A program made the position numbers and the translations under genes. Below the pieces are notes generated by a model. It saw only the letters and a program-made list of their open reading frames with translations, made no database searches and was not told the origin of the DNA. DNA of 64,000 bases from Enterococcus timonensis (GTDB lineage: Bacteria > Bacillota > Bacilli > Lactobacillales > Enterococcaceae), in NCBI RefSeq assembly GCF_900104595.1, contig NZ_FNVY01000002.1:243515-307514 (forward strand), in the 5' to 3' direction. Positions 26,543 to 35,250 of the stretch are shown piece after piece. The first letter of the stretch is position 1, and each line of letters opens with the position of its first letter.

Positions 26543-26974
26543 ATGGCTGAAGAAAAAAATTTACATTTAAATGGTAATGATGCGTTAGGAGAAATTATTT
26601 TAGCGCCTGAAGTAATTGAAGTGATTGTGGGCATTGCCGCTAGCAAAGTGCCAGGCGTCTATGGGATGCAAGGGAGCTTTAGCGAAAATGTTGCGGCAAT
26701 TTTTGATCGCAAAGCCGCTCGTCATACAAAAGGTGTTTATTTAAAAGTGGAAGAAGCAGGTTTAGTGGTGGATCTGTATTTGTATTTGGAATATGGCACC
26801 AACGTCCCTAAAGTAGCTTTAGAATTGCAAGAAAAAGTGAAACAACAAGTTTTATTTATGACGGATATTCAATTGGCCCAAGTAAATATTCACGTGGAAG
26901 CAGTTGTGCCAGAAAAAGTCGTTATGCCAGATTTTGATGACTTGTTGGGACTTGAGGATGAAGATGAACAATAA
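26543..26974 (+). CDS. Asp23/Gls24 family protein (YqhY-like)
   Basis: 143 residues. Core: GEIILAPEVIEVIVGIAASKVPGVYGMQG then GVYLKVEEAGLVVDLYLYLEYGTNVPKVALELQEKVKQQV, the Asp23 domain. In Bacillus YqhY is linked to control of acetyl-CoA carboxylase, and the gene commonly sits between efp and nusB, as here. GGAGGAAC precedes the ATG. Its last codons overlap the start of nusB. Confidence 0.93.
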   Translation: MAEEKNLHLNGNDALGEIILAPEVIEVIVGIAASKVPGVYGMQGSFSENVAAIFDRKAARHTKGVYLKVEEAGLVVDLYLYLEYGTNVPKVALELQEKVKQQVLFMTDIQLAQVNIHVEAVVPEKVVMPDFDDLLGLEDEDEQ

Positions 26975-27416
26975 TATCTCGCGTCATGAAATCCGGGAAG
27001 TGGCTTTTCAAGCGTTATTTCCGTTAGATTTTAATGCCGACTTAGAAAAAAAAGATGCCATTGAAGCGGTCTTTGAAATGGATCAAACCCAGTGGCTTTC
27101 TGAAGATAATTCTGCTTTTGTGCCAGCGTATTTAGATTTATTAGTCGAAGGCGTTGTAGCAAAAAAAGAAGAGTTAGACGAAATTATTACTAGCCATTTG
27201 CAAAAAAATTGGACTTTAAAACGGATTGCTAAAGTTGATTTAGTGATTTTACGTTTAGCTATTTTTGAAATGAAATTTGTGGATGAAGAAGATGTGCCGG
27301 ATCGAGTGGCCTTAAATGAAGCGTTGGAGCTGGCCAAAAAATACAGCGACGATGCCTCTAGAAAATTCATCAACGGTGTCTTATCAAATGTTATGCAAAG
27401 TTTAGAAGAAAAATAA
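26964..27416 (+). CDS. nusB: Transcription antitermination factor NusB
   Basis: 150 residues from ATG 26964, with GAGG (26954-26957) six bases before; ATG 26958 is the alternative. Family motifs: SRHEIREVAFQALF at the N-terminus, LKRIAKVDLVILRLAIFEM, VALNEALELAKKYSDDASRKFINGVLSNV. It binds boxA RNA with NusE in rRNA antitermination. The start lies inside the Asp23 gene (11-base overlap), so the two are translationally coupled. Confidence 0.96.
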   Translation: MNNNISRHEIREVAFQALFPLDFNADLEKKDAIEAVFEMDQTQWLSEDNSAFVPAYLDLLVEGVVAKKEELDEIITSHLQKNWTLKRIAKVDLVILRLAIFEMKFVDEEDVPDRVALNEALELAKKYSDDASRKFINGVLSNVMQSLEEK

Positions 27417-27424
27417 AATTATTT

Positions 27425-27459
27425 GAAAAAAAAGTCGGAGTTTCCTTCGACTTTTTTTT
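27425..27459 (+). terminator. Terminator of the efp-nusB unit
   Basis: AAAAGTCGGAG and CTTCGACTTTT stem followed by T run. Confidence 0.8.
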
Positions 27460-27484
27460 AATCTGGAATTTTAAGTCAAAATGC

Positions 27485-27513
27485 TTGCAAAAATTGTAAA
27501 ATATTTGTAGAAT
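27485..27513 (+). promoter_or_regulatory. Promoter of uxaE
   Basis: TTGCAA (27485-27490), 17 bases, TAGAAT (27508-27513). Confidence 0.7.
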
Positions 27514-27551
27514 GAAAAAGTAAAGAAAGGGATTTCTTTTTTTATTAATCG

Positions 27552-27573
27552 AAAATGTTCACGTGAACATTTT
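27552..27573 (+). promoter_or_regulatory. Perfect 22-bp palindrome, operator of uxaE
   Basis: The palindrome is centred on CACGTG with GTTCACGTGAAC as its core and AAAAT/ATTTT ends. It lies 38 bases behind the -10 and 31 bases before the start codon, so a bound repressor would block elongation. No regulator gene is adjacent; a LacI- or GntR-type uronate regulator elsewhere is likely. Confidence 0.7.
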
Positions 27574-27603
27574 CCTTAAAAAATAATAAAGGGGCGTTTT
27601 ATT

Positions 27604-29154
27604 TTGTTAAAACAATTAAAAGCTGAAATCGAAAGTATTTTAGCAGATGATAAGAATTTATCGACAGTTGAGCTGATTGAAAAAAATTCAGTGCAAGTGG
27701 ATCGTAAAAATATATATTTCATTTTTAATCATCAAGGGACGCGGCAATTAGGTGTATTGGAAAATCGTTTGACTGTTGGCGATTTTTCGGCGACTGATCA
27801 AGTAGATTATGACAATCAAACGTTACTGATCGGTGACTTAAATGAACAAAATTTACACGCTTTAGAAAAAAGATTTACTTGGTTAAAACCAACAAGCCGC
27901 CACGGGTACAAATATACATTTGGCTTAGGCGATCGCTTAGGGCTCGCCGGAGATGCGCATTTGCAATTATTTAAAGGTCGGGGAATTTTCCCAGTCTTAG
28001 CTCAACAATCAATTCGCGAATTATTATTGACCGGTCGTACATTTACTAGCGTTTTGCAAAGTGCAGAATGGTCCGTCTTTTCTCAAGGCTACAAAGATGG
28101 CTGGGGCGCTGATGGCGATCATGTGAAGACACCTTACGAAGTGGATTATGCGGTAAAAACTGGCTTTACGATGATTACTTTAGATTGTACCGAAAAAATT
28201 CATAATGAAATTGCCGAACTTAGTGAAGAAAATCGGAAAGCGCGCTTTGCAAAGTTAAGTACAGCGCAAAAAAATTATTTTGAAGAAACGTATTTAAATA
28301 AAACTTTTTCTTTAGATAATGGCTTAAAGGTGCATTTCAGCGAAAAAGATTTGCAAGAGTCGGTTTTAATTTTTTATGATGCAGTACTTTTTGCAGAAAC
28401 TATTTTTCATCAATTTGTGCAACCTTATAATTTGGATTTTGAAGTCAGCATGGATGAAACAATCGTGCCGACGACGCCGGCTAACCATTACTTTTTTGCC
28501 AATGAATTAGCAGCTAAAAAAGTAGCTGTAGAAACTTTGGCACCGAAATTTTACGGAGAATTCCAAAAAGCAATTGATTATATTGGTGAGCTAGGTCGCT
28601 TTGAAGAAGAGTACGCCGTTCATGAAGCTATCGCCGAACACTTTGACTACCGGTTATCGATTCATTCCGGTTCTGATAAATTATCCGTTTATCCAATTAT
28701 CGGCAAAATTTCTCATAACCATGGTTGGCACGTAAAAACTGCCGGCACTAACTGGTTGGAAGCTTTAAAAGTAATTGCCATTAAAGATCCCGAATTGATG
28801 AAAGAAATTTACACCTTTAGCTATGAAAATTTGGCAGATGTGAAAAGTTTTTACGAATTTAAAGCGACACAAGAAACGGCGCCAAAACCAGATTCTGTTG
28901 CACTAAAAGATGTTTATCAATTATTGTTAGATGACGATCCGCGCCAAGTATTGCATACGATGTACGGTTCGATTTTAAATATTCAAGAAAATTATCAATA
29001 TGTTTACCGCGACCGTTTCTTCAAAGTTTTAAATGCAAATTTAGATTTATACCAAGAAATGTTGAATTTACATTTAGCTAAACATTTGGATCTTTTGCAA
29101 GGATTAGCTAAAGACAAAGAAGAAGTATTAGCAAAATACAATTATAAAAAATAA
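27604..29154 (+). CDS. uxaE: Tagaturonate epimerase family protein
   Basis: 516 residues. The blocks FGLGDRLGLAGDAHLQLFKG, FPVLAQQSIRELLLTGRT, AEWSVFSQGYKDGWGADGDHVKTPYEVD and FTMITLDCTEKI match what I know of UxaE, which interconverts D-tagaturonate and D-fructuronate, linking galacturonate and glucuronate breakdown. Conserved His/Asp in GADGDHVKT and the later FDYRLSIHSGSDKLSVYP and ISHNHGWHVKTAGTNW are likely metal and substrate ligands. TTG 27604 is the start (AAAGGGGCG before it). Monocistronic; it would process uronates released by the locus at 10.8-24.7 kb. Confidence 0.85.
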   Translation: MLKQLKAEIESILADDKNLSTVELIEKNSVQVDRKNIYFIFNHQGTRQLGVLENRLTVGDFSATDQVDYDNQTLLIGDLNEQNLHALEKRFTWLKPTSRHGYKYTFGLGDRLGLAGDAHLQLFKGRGIFPVLAQQSIRELLLTGRTFTSVLQSAEWSVFSQGYKDGWGADGDHVKTPYEVDYAVKTGFTMITLDCTEKIHNEIAELSEENRKARFAKLSTAQKNYFEETYLNKTFSLDNGLKVHFSEKDLQESVLIFYDAVLFAETIFHQFVQPYNLDFEVSMDETIVPTTPANHYFFANELAAKKVAVETLAPKFYGEFQKAIDYIGELGRFEEEYAVHEAIAEHFDYRLSIHSGSDKLSVYPIIGKISHNHGWHVKTAGTNWLEALKVIAIKDPELMKEIYTFSYENLADVKSFYEFKATQETAPKPDSVALKDVYQLLLDDDPRQVLHTMYGSILNIQENYQYVYRDRFFKVLNANLDLYQEMLNLHLAKHLDLLQGLAKDKEEVLAKYNYKK

Positions 29155-29192
29155 AAAAACGAGGAGCGCTCCTAGGCGTTCCTCATTTTTTT
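29155..29192. terminator. Bidirectional terminator
   Basis: GAGGAGCGC (29161-29169) pairs with GCGTTCCTC (29176-29184); A run before and T run behind serve uxaE and the convergent GIY-YIG gene. Confidence 0.85.
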
Positions 29193-29494
29193 GTATTTGT
29201 GATGTCAGTGGCGATATTGAGATTTTGATGACTGGCGAGATAAGCCATTTTTTTTGCGCGGCTTTGATGTTTAAAAGCATATTCAGCTTTAAGTGCTAAA
29301 CTTTTAGTAGGGAAAATTTCGGCGTGAAGTAAGGTGACAGGTCGCCGCGTCTTTGTATACTTGGCGCCTTGGCCTTTATTATGAGTTGCCACACGCTTTT
29401 CAAGATTGTTAGTAAATCCGCCGTAAAAACTATGGTCGGCACATTCCAAGACGTAAAAAAAATAATTTTTTTCTTTTTGATTTTTATTTTCCAT
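29183..29494 (-). CDS. GIY-YIG endonuclease domain protein (YazA-like)
   Basis: About 103 residues from ATG 29494, which overlaps the end of the methyltransferase gene by 11 bases; a longer frame to 29545 exists inside that gene but is unlikely. [48 protein letters not shown] carries the GIY-YIG-type strand (FYV...YGG), the Arg and the conserved Glu later (KAEYAFK). Stand-alone single-domain members are widespread; role in DNA repair is presumed, not shown. Pairing with the TrmN6-like gene is the classic YabB-YazA arrangement. Confidence 0.9.
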   Translation of the reverse strand: MENKNQKEKNYFFYVLECADHSFYGGFTNNLEKRVATHNKGQGAKYTKTRRPVTLLHAEIFPTKSLALKAEYAFKHQSRAKKMAYLASHQNLNIATDITNTKK

Positions 29495-30209
29495 AGAGCA
29501 TCTCGTGGATTTCTGGGGTGTATTGATTATCGTCTGTGTAAACAATTTGAGCCGGCAGTACTTTTAAACCTGGTTTGCCGTCTTTAATCGCCTCAATCAA
29601 AACCATATTAGCTTCGCGACCAGCCTTGGGATAAATAAATTGCAGACGCTTTGGCATCAAGCGAGCGGCCGTTAAGACACTGAGAATTTCTGTTAAACGT
29701 TCGGGGCGATGGACTAAAGCAAAATGGCCTTTTGATTTTAAAAGTTTGCCGGAAATGGCGGCAACTTCTTGTAAATTAGTCGTGATTTCATGACGCGCTA
29801 AAGCCAAATGTTCATTAGGATTTATTTTTTTGTCGGGGGCATCTTTAAAGTAAGGTGGGTTGCAAAGGATTAAATCGACAGAATTAGCCGGCACATTAGC
29901 TAAAATATTTTTTAAATCGTCGTTAATCATCGTGTATTGTTTTTCTAAATGGTTTAAAATAATACTTCGCCGTCCCATATCGGCTAATTTTTCTTGAATT
30001 TCCACTTGAGTAATTTGCGCGGTGGTTTTTGGTGCTAAAAATAAACCAACCGCCCCATTACCGGCACACAAATCGACAATCGAACCAGTGTGAGGAACAC
30101 GCGGGAAATTCGCCAACAAAACGGCGTCCAAAGAAAAAGAAAAAACAGTTGGGCTTTGAATAATTTGAATATCGGCTGAGTAAAGTTGATCGATTCGTTC
30201 ATTTTCCAA
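29484..30209 (-). CDS. tRNA1(Val) adenine-N6 methyltransferase-like (YabB/TrmN6)
   Basis: 241 residues, Rossmann SAM-methyltransferase. Motif [17 protein letters not shown] and the N6-adenine motif LILCNPPYF are present. Family members methylate A37 of tRNA1(Val) in gamma-proteobacteria; the Firmicute YabB group is related but its target is less certain. Translationally coupled to the GIY-YIG gene downstream on the minus strand. Confidence 0.9.
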   Translation of the reverse strand: MENERIDQLYSADIQIIQSPTVFSFSLDAVLLANFPRVPHTGSIVDLCAGNGAVGLFLAPKTTAQITQVEIQEKLADMGRRSIILNHLEKQYTMINDDLKNILANVPANSVDLILCNPPYFKDAPDKKINPNEHLALARHEITTNLQEVAAISGKLLKSKGHFALVHRPERLTEILSVLTAARLMPKRLQFIYPKAGREANMVLIEAIKDGKPGLKVLPAQIVYTDDNQYTPEIHEMLYGK

Positions 30210-30312
30210 AAGATAATGCCCTCCTTAATTCTATTTTTTTTCAAGTTTCTATATTATAATACCATTATGTATCGTTAAGCAAATGCTTGGCGGCGTTTCG
30301 AAAGGAGAACTT

Positions 30313-30951
30313 ATGTTTTATCGTTTTATTCGCGGATTATGTAAAGGAATACTCTGGCTTATCAATGGTCGCCCTCAATTTATCGGGCGTGAACTTTTGC
30401 CTACTGATGAAAATTATATTTTAGTAGCGCCGCATCGGACGTTTTGGGATCCAATGTATTTAGCAATTGGAGCTAGTCCGAAACAATTTTCATTTATGGC
30501 CAAAGAAGAATTATTTAAAAATCCGATTTTGCGTTTTATTTTAGTTCATGCCCACGCATTTCCAGTGGATCGGGCCAAACCAGGACCGTCTGTTATTAAA
30601 CGGCCAGTGCGGGAATTGAAAAATTCTGATCTATCGCTCATTATGTTTCCTTCTGGCACGCGGCACTCGGATGATTTAAAAGGCGGCGTAGCTTTAATTG
30701 CCAAAATGGCCAAAGTAAAAATTGTTCCTAGCGTCTATCAAGGACCGGTGACTTTGGGCGGTTTGTTTAAACGCCAAAAAGTAAAAGTCCATTTCGGGGA
30801 ACCTTTTGATATTAGCGATGTTAAAAAATTGGATGCAGATGGCTTGAAAATAATTGAAGAGCGGATGAACGCGTCTTTTAATTATTTAGATGCGCTAACT
30901 GATCCGAATTTTAAATACATTCCAGAAAAAACTTCTGAAAAAGAAGGTTAA
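30313..30951 (+). CDS. plsC: 1-acyl-sn-glycerol-3-phosphate acyltransferase
   Basis: 212 residues from ATG 30313 (AAGGAG seven bases before; the frame extends to 30283 without a binding site). The acyltransferase motifs are HRTFWDP (HX4D) near residue 43, FPVDRAKPG, and MFPSGTRH (FPEG-like), followed by IVPSVYQGP. Makes phosphatidic acid at the cytoplasmic membrane. Monocistronic, ends in a strong terminator. Confidence 0.93.
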   Translation: MFYRFIRGLCKGILWLINGRPQFIGRELLPTDENYILVAPHRTFWDPMYLAIGASPKQFSFMAKEELFKNPILRFILVHAHAFPVDRAKPGPSVIKRPVRELKNSDLSLIMFPSGTRHSDDLKGGVALIAKMAKVKIVPSVYQGPVTLGGLFKRQKVKVHFGEPFDISDVKKLDADGLKIIEERMNASFNYLDALTDPNFKYIPEKTSEKEG

Positions 30952-30987
30952 TGTAACGAAAAAACCTCTCTATTTTTGGGAGTTGAA

Positions 30988-31034
30988 AATAATGAGTTTA
31001 AGTCTGCGGACTTAGGCTCATTATTTTTATTTTC
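30988..31034 (+). terminator. Terminator of plsC
   Basis: A 17-bp stem (30988-31004 with 31009-31025, two G-U pairs, TGCG loop) and a T-rich tail. Its right flank ATTTTCCTAG resembles the inner block of the hairpin repeat family, perhaps by chance. Confidence 0.85.
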
Positions 31035-31087
31035 CTAGCTAAAAACCGTGGTATAATGGTGGGAAGAAGATTTTTCGAGGTGAGAAG

Positions 31088-32203
31088 ATGCGATTTATTC
31101 ATACAGGCGATTGGCACGTGGGAAAAAGAGACCACGGCTATGATTTATTAGCCGATCAAGAAGCTATTTTTCAACAAATTATTCGGCTAGCTAAAACCCA
31201 TCAAGCTGATGCGATAGTGATTGCTGGTGATTTATACGATCGAGCAGTACCGAATCAAGAAAGTGTGGCTTTATTAAATGCCGCGTTACAACAAATGAAT
31301 TTGACTGAAAAATTTCCGCTATTAGTTATTTCTGGCAATCACGATTCAGCGGTGCGCCTAGCGACCGGATCGGCGTGGTTTAGTGCGCAACAATTTTATT
31401 TGCAGACGACTGTTTCACAAGCCTTAACGCCAGTTGAAATGTTTGATGTGCAATTTTATTTATTGCCCTATTTTGAAATTTTTGATGTCCAACAAGTTTT
31501 TCCAAATATAGAAATTAAAACTTTGCAGCAAGCTTTTGATCTGGTAGTTGAAACGATGGCAAAAAGTTTTGATCCCTCAAAAAAACATGTCTTAGTCAGT
31601 CATTTTTTTGCCAGCGGGGCAACGCCAACAGATTCTGAAACTAAAATTCAAGTAGGTGGCTTGCAAAATATTACTACCACGAGTTTAGAAATTTTTGACT
31701 ATGTGGCGCTAGGGCATCTGCATAATCCTAAAGCGCTGAACCATCCGTCGATTCGTTATTCCGGCTCACCTTTGCCTTTTTCAATTTCTGAAGCAAATCA
31801 ACAAAAAGGGGTCGTTTTAGTGGATACTGAAAAGATGACGCAAGAATTTTTACCTTTAACGCCTCCTAGGAAAATTCATCTTTTAACCGCAAGTTTTGAA
31901 GAATTGACCACCGATGAAAATTATTTACAATATAAAAATGATTTTGTGGCGATTAAACTGACGGATCAGGCAGTGATTTATAATGTGATGGCCCGCTTAA
32001 ATGAACATTATTCATTTATTTTAGAGTTAACGCGCGCCAATGCGCCACAAATGAAGTTAGAAAAGAAAGTATTGCTAGCTAAAAGCCCGCTGGATCTATT
32101 TGAAGATTTCTATCAAACTATGACGGAAAAAAAAGTAAATGATAGTCAAAGGAAAATTTTAGAGAAAAGTTTTCAAGAAATTGGTAAAGGAGAGTTGCTA
32201 TGA
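31088..32203 (+). CDS. sbcD: DNA exonuclease subunit SbcD (Mre11-like)
   Basis: 371 residues. Metallophosphoesterase motifs in order: GDWHVGKR, VIAGDLYDRAVP, ISGNHDSAVRLATG, LVSHFFASG, and YVALGHLHNPKAL. With SbcC it forms the ATP-dependent nuclease that opens DNA hairpins and processes ends. TATAAT at 31052-31057 is a probable -10. Its stop overlaps the sbcC start by four bases (ATGA). Confidence 0.96.
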   Translation: MRFIHTGDWHVGKRDHGYDLLADQEAIFQQIIRLAKTHQADAIVIAGDLYDRAVPNQESVALLNAALQQMNLTEKFPLLVISGNHDSAVRLATGSAWFSAQQFYLQTTVSQALTPVEMFDVQFYLLPYFEIFDVQQVFPNIEIKTLQQAFDLVVETMAKSFDPSKKHVLVSHFFASGATPTDSETKIQVGGLQNITTTSLEIFDYVALGHLHNPKALNHPSIRYSGSPLPFSISEANQQKGVVLVDTEKMTQEFLPLTPPRKIHLLTASFEELTTDENYLQYKNDFVAIKLTDQAVIYNVMARLNEHYSFILELTRANAPQMKLEKKVLLAKSPLDLFEDFYQTMTEKKVNDSQRKILEKSFQEIGKGELL

Positions 32204-35200
32204 GACCATTACGTTTAACTTTGGAAAATTTTGGTCCATTTGCGCAACAAACCGTTGATTTTTCAACCTTAGCCAACGACCATTTATTTTTAATTTCTGG
32301 TAAAACGGGCAGCGGCAAGACGACTATTTTTGATGGTTTGTGTTATGCATTGCACGGACAAACTAGCGGGAATACGCGCTCGCCAAATGAGATGCGTTCG
32401 AAATTTGCCGGTGATAAAATAACCCAAGTGAGTTTACTTTTTGCCATTGATGATGTGGAATACGAAATTACTCGTAGTCCAGAATATGTGCGGGAAAGTA
32501 AACGGGGAACCGGGCTAGTTAAAGAAAGTCAGAAAACAGTTTTAATTAAATATGTCGATGGAAAAGCAGTCGACCAATGGAAAAAAGTTAGCGAAGTAGA
32601 CGAAAAAATTCGCGAGTTAATTGGGTTAACGCGCCAACAATTCGTCCAAATTGTTCTCTTGCCCCAAGGAGATTTCCAGCGATTTTTACTAGCCGACTCA
32701 AATGAAAAAGAAGAAGTCTTGCGGAGTTTATTTCATACGAATGATTATTTGCAAGTAGCGCAGTATTTAAAAGACGAAGTGAAAATCCAAGATAAAAATT
32801 TGGAGAAAATGGATTTGACCCAAAGCATGCTCCTCAATCAAATGGAGTGGCAAGGTCCATTTTCTAAATCTCTTTTCCTGGAAAAAATAAGTGCTGAAAA
32901 AAATATTCAGACAGAGTTTCTGGCAGAAAATCAAAAAGCTAAAGAGCAAGTTGGACTAAAACAAGCAGCAGTAAGCGATGCCCAGCAACAATTGGCGCAA
33001 CGGGAAAAAATGAAACAACTATTAATTGTCGAAGAAGAACTGGTGCAAGAAGAAAAAACAGTAACTATTTGGCAAGATGAAGTGGCTCTTTTGGACCGAG
33101 TGGAAAAAGCAGAGCATCTTTTTCAAGTCGTAGAACAGCAGTCAACGCAAAGTAAAATGCTAGCTGAAAAAAGACAAGAAGAAGAAGTTCAGCAGCATTC
33201 CCTTGAAAAAGCGCAAGAAACACTAGACCAAGAAAAAAATGAACTCGCTAGTCAACAAGACGAAATGAGCGAAATCAAACAAAACTTAGATCAATTAATT
33301 TCTAAAAAAGCACAATACGAAAAGGTTGAAGAACAAACAAACCAACTGCAAAAAGCCAATCAAGCACTCAGTGAAAAAAAAGAAAGTTACGATAATGAAA
33401 AAAATGCTCTGACTGAAAAAGAACAAATGGTCGTCACTTTAGGAAAAAAAGTTTTTCCAGTCGATTCTTTTTTCCGGCGCCAAACGCAATTACAAACGGA
33501 GCAATTTGAACTAGAAAAAGTAACTCAACAAGTCGCTTCTTTTGAAAAATTACAGAGTGCTCTTGTGCAAGGAGAAAAACAGCTGGCAAGTTTTGAAAAA
33601 GAATTAACAGCGGTTCAAGAAAAATTAGCCACAGCCGAAAATTATTTTCAAGAAAAAAATAAAGCTTGGGCCCAAATGGAAATTTCCAGACTGGCGGAAA
33701 TGTTGACTGATGACGAGCCTTGCCCATTATGTGGCAGTACTCATCACCCTAACAAAGCGCCATTTGAAGCAGGCGATGTGGAGTTGGCCAATGATTTAAA
33801 AAATCAAGCAGCAAAACAATTGGCAAACCTGCAAGGGCAAAAAGCACAAGTGCAAGAAAAAATTACCACCCAAAAAAATCAGCAACAAGAAGCGAAGCTA
33901 CAAAAAGAACAATTAGGGAATGTTTTAAGTAGTGAAGAACTTTCCCAGCGCCGAGAAATTTGGCAAAAAGAGCAAGCACAGCTTGAAAAAGATCAACAAG
34001 AAAATAAGCAAAATCAACAAGAACTCACCAGCACGACGGAACAATTAAAAACATTGCAAGACCAAGTGCAGCAACAAGAAGAAACGGTGCAACAAGAGAC
34101 ACAAGAAATTAAAATTCTCGCCGCCCAAATTGAAAGCTTAAAAGAAAATTTGGATGCTAAATTTTTAACGAAGGATCTTCGCCAAGACCAAGAAAAAATT
34201 TGGCAAAAGCAATGGACTGATTTTGAAGGAAAAACAATTGAAAATACGAAAGCTTGGCAAAATTTGCAAGAGCAAAAAATTATTAATTCCACTCAATTAA
34301 AGAGCTTAGTCCAACAACAAGAAGAACAAACAGAAAAACTCCAAAAAGCAGTAGCAGATTTTCAACAACAATTAACTTTACAGCAGTTAAGCCAAGAAGA
34401 ATTTAAGACGGCCCGCGTAAAATTAGATCAACGCCAAAAATACCAACAACAAATTGCCGACTGGATCGAAAAAGAACGGAATTTCCAGGCTGAAAAAAAG
34501 GCTCTAGCCCAAGAAATTACCGACGTTCCGCTTGATTTACTGGAGTTAACCGAACAATTAGCTACTGAAAAAAATAATCAAATGGCCGCTGAAGAAAAAT
34601 ATTACCAACAAAGCAATCGCGTCACCCAACTAGAAACAGTGGGGGAAAAATTAGCTCAACATAGTGAAAAAACAGCAGCTGCCCAAAAGAAGCGTCAAGA
34701 TTGGCAAGAACTTTCTGCGGTAGCTAATGGAGACAGGCCGTATAATATTTCAGTGGAACGATTTATTTTGCAACAAAGCTTTAACGAAGTCGTTGAACGA
34801 GCCAATGAAAAGCTCCAATTTCTTTCTGATGGTCGTTATTATTTACGGTTAAAAGAAGAAAAAAATGCCGCCCGAAAAAATTCCGGCTTAGAATTAGATG
34901 TTTTCGATTTTCATTTAGGAGAAACGAGACGCGTTCAAACTTTATCTGGTGGCGAAAGTTTTAAAGCTGCTCTAGCTCTGTCTTTAGGATTAGGCGAAGT
35001 GGTTCAAGAAAAAACCGGGGGCGTGAATATTTCGCTCCTCTTTATTGACGAAGGCTTCGGCACGTTGGATGAAGAGTCGCTAGATTTGGCGATTGAAGCT
35101 TTGGAAAGTATTGAATCAAAAGGAAGAATGATCGGCATTATTTCCCACGTGGAAACTTTGAAGCAGAGAATTTATAATCAGCTGATGGTGGAAACTAAAG

Positions 35201-35250
35201 GAAATGGTCGCAGTATTATAAAAAGTCACAAAGGAGGTGGTGCAAAATGA
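32200..35250 (+). CDS. sbcC: DNA exonuclease subunit SbcC (Rad50-like)
   Basis: 1016 residues. Walker A ISGKTGSGKTTIFDGLCYALHG near the N-terminus, long glutamine/glutamate-rich coiled coils, a zinc hook CPLC at residues 508-511 at the apex, and a C-terminal ABC signature LSGGESFKAALALSLG with Walker B LLFIDEGFGTLDEESLD. Partner of SbcD; four-base overlaps on both sides couple it to sbcD and to the SNF2 gene. Confidence 0.96.
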   Translation: MRPLRLTLENFGPFAQQTVDFSTLANDHLFLISGKTGSGKTTIFDGLCYALHGQTSGNTRSPNEMRSKFAGDKITQVSLLFAIDDVEYEITRSPEYVRESKRGTGLVKESQKTVLIKYVDGKAVDQWKKVSEVDEKIRELIGLTRQQFVQIVLLPQGDFQRFLLADSNEKEEVLRSLFHTNDYLQVAQYLKDEVKIQDKNLEKMDLTQSMLLNQMEWQGPFSKSLFLEKISAEKNIQTEFLAENQKAKEQVGLKQAAVSDAQQQLAQREKMKQLLIVEEELVQEEKTVTIWQDEVALLDRVEKAEHLFQVVEQQSTQSKMLAEKRQEEEVQQHSLEKAQETLDQEKNELASQQDEMSEIKQNLDQLISKKAQYEKVEEQTNQLQKANQALSEKKESYDNEKNALTEKEQMVVTLGKKVFPVDSFFRRQTQLQTEQFELEKVTQQVASFEKLQSALVQGEKQLASFEKELTAVQEKLATAENYFQEKNKAWAQMEISRLAEMLTDDEPCPLCGSTHHPNKAPFEAGDVELANDLKNQAAKQLANLQGQKAQVQEKITTQKNQQQEAKLQKEQLGNVLSSEELSQRREIWQKEQAQLEKDQQENKQNQQELTSTTEQLKTLQDQVQQQEETVQQETQEIKILAAQIESLKENLDAKFLTKDLRQDQEKIWQKQWTDFEGKTIENTKAWQNLQEQKIINSTQLKSLVQQQEEQTEKLQKAVADFQQQLTLQQLSQEEFKTARVKLDQRQKYQQQIADWIEKERNFQAEKKALAQEITDVPLDLLELTEQLATEKNNQMAAEEKYYQQSNRVTQLETVGEKLAQHSEKTAAAQKKRQDWQELSAVANGDRPYNISVERFILQQSFNEVVERANEKLQFLSDGRYYLRLKEEKNAARKNSGLELDVFDFHLGETRRVQTLSGGESFKAALALSLGLGEVVQEKTGGVNISLLFIDEGFGTLDEESLDLAIEALESIESKGRMIGIISHVETLKQRIYNQLMVETKGNGRSIIKSHKGGGAK

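Noticed and set aside
30968-31045. Fifth copy of the hairpin repeat
   Set aside because: Only the ATTTTCCTAG flank is shared; the GGTTGTG and CACACCG ends are absent, and the structure is explained as the plsC terminator.
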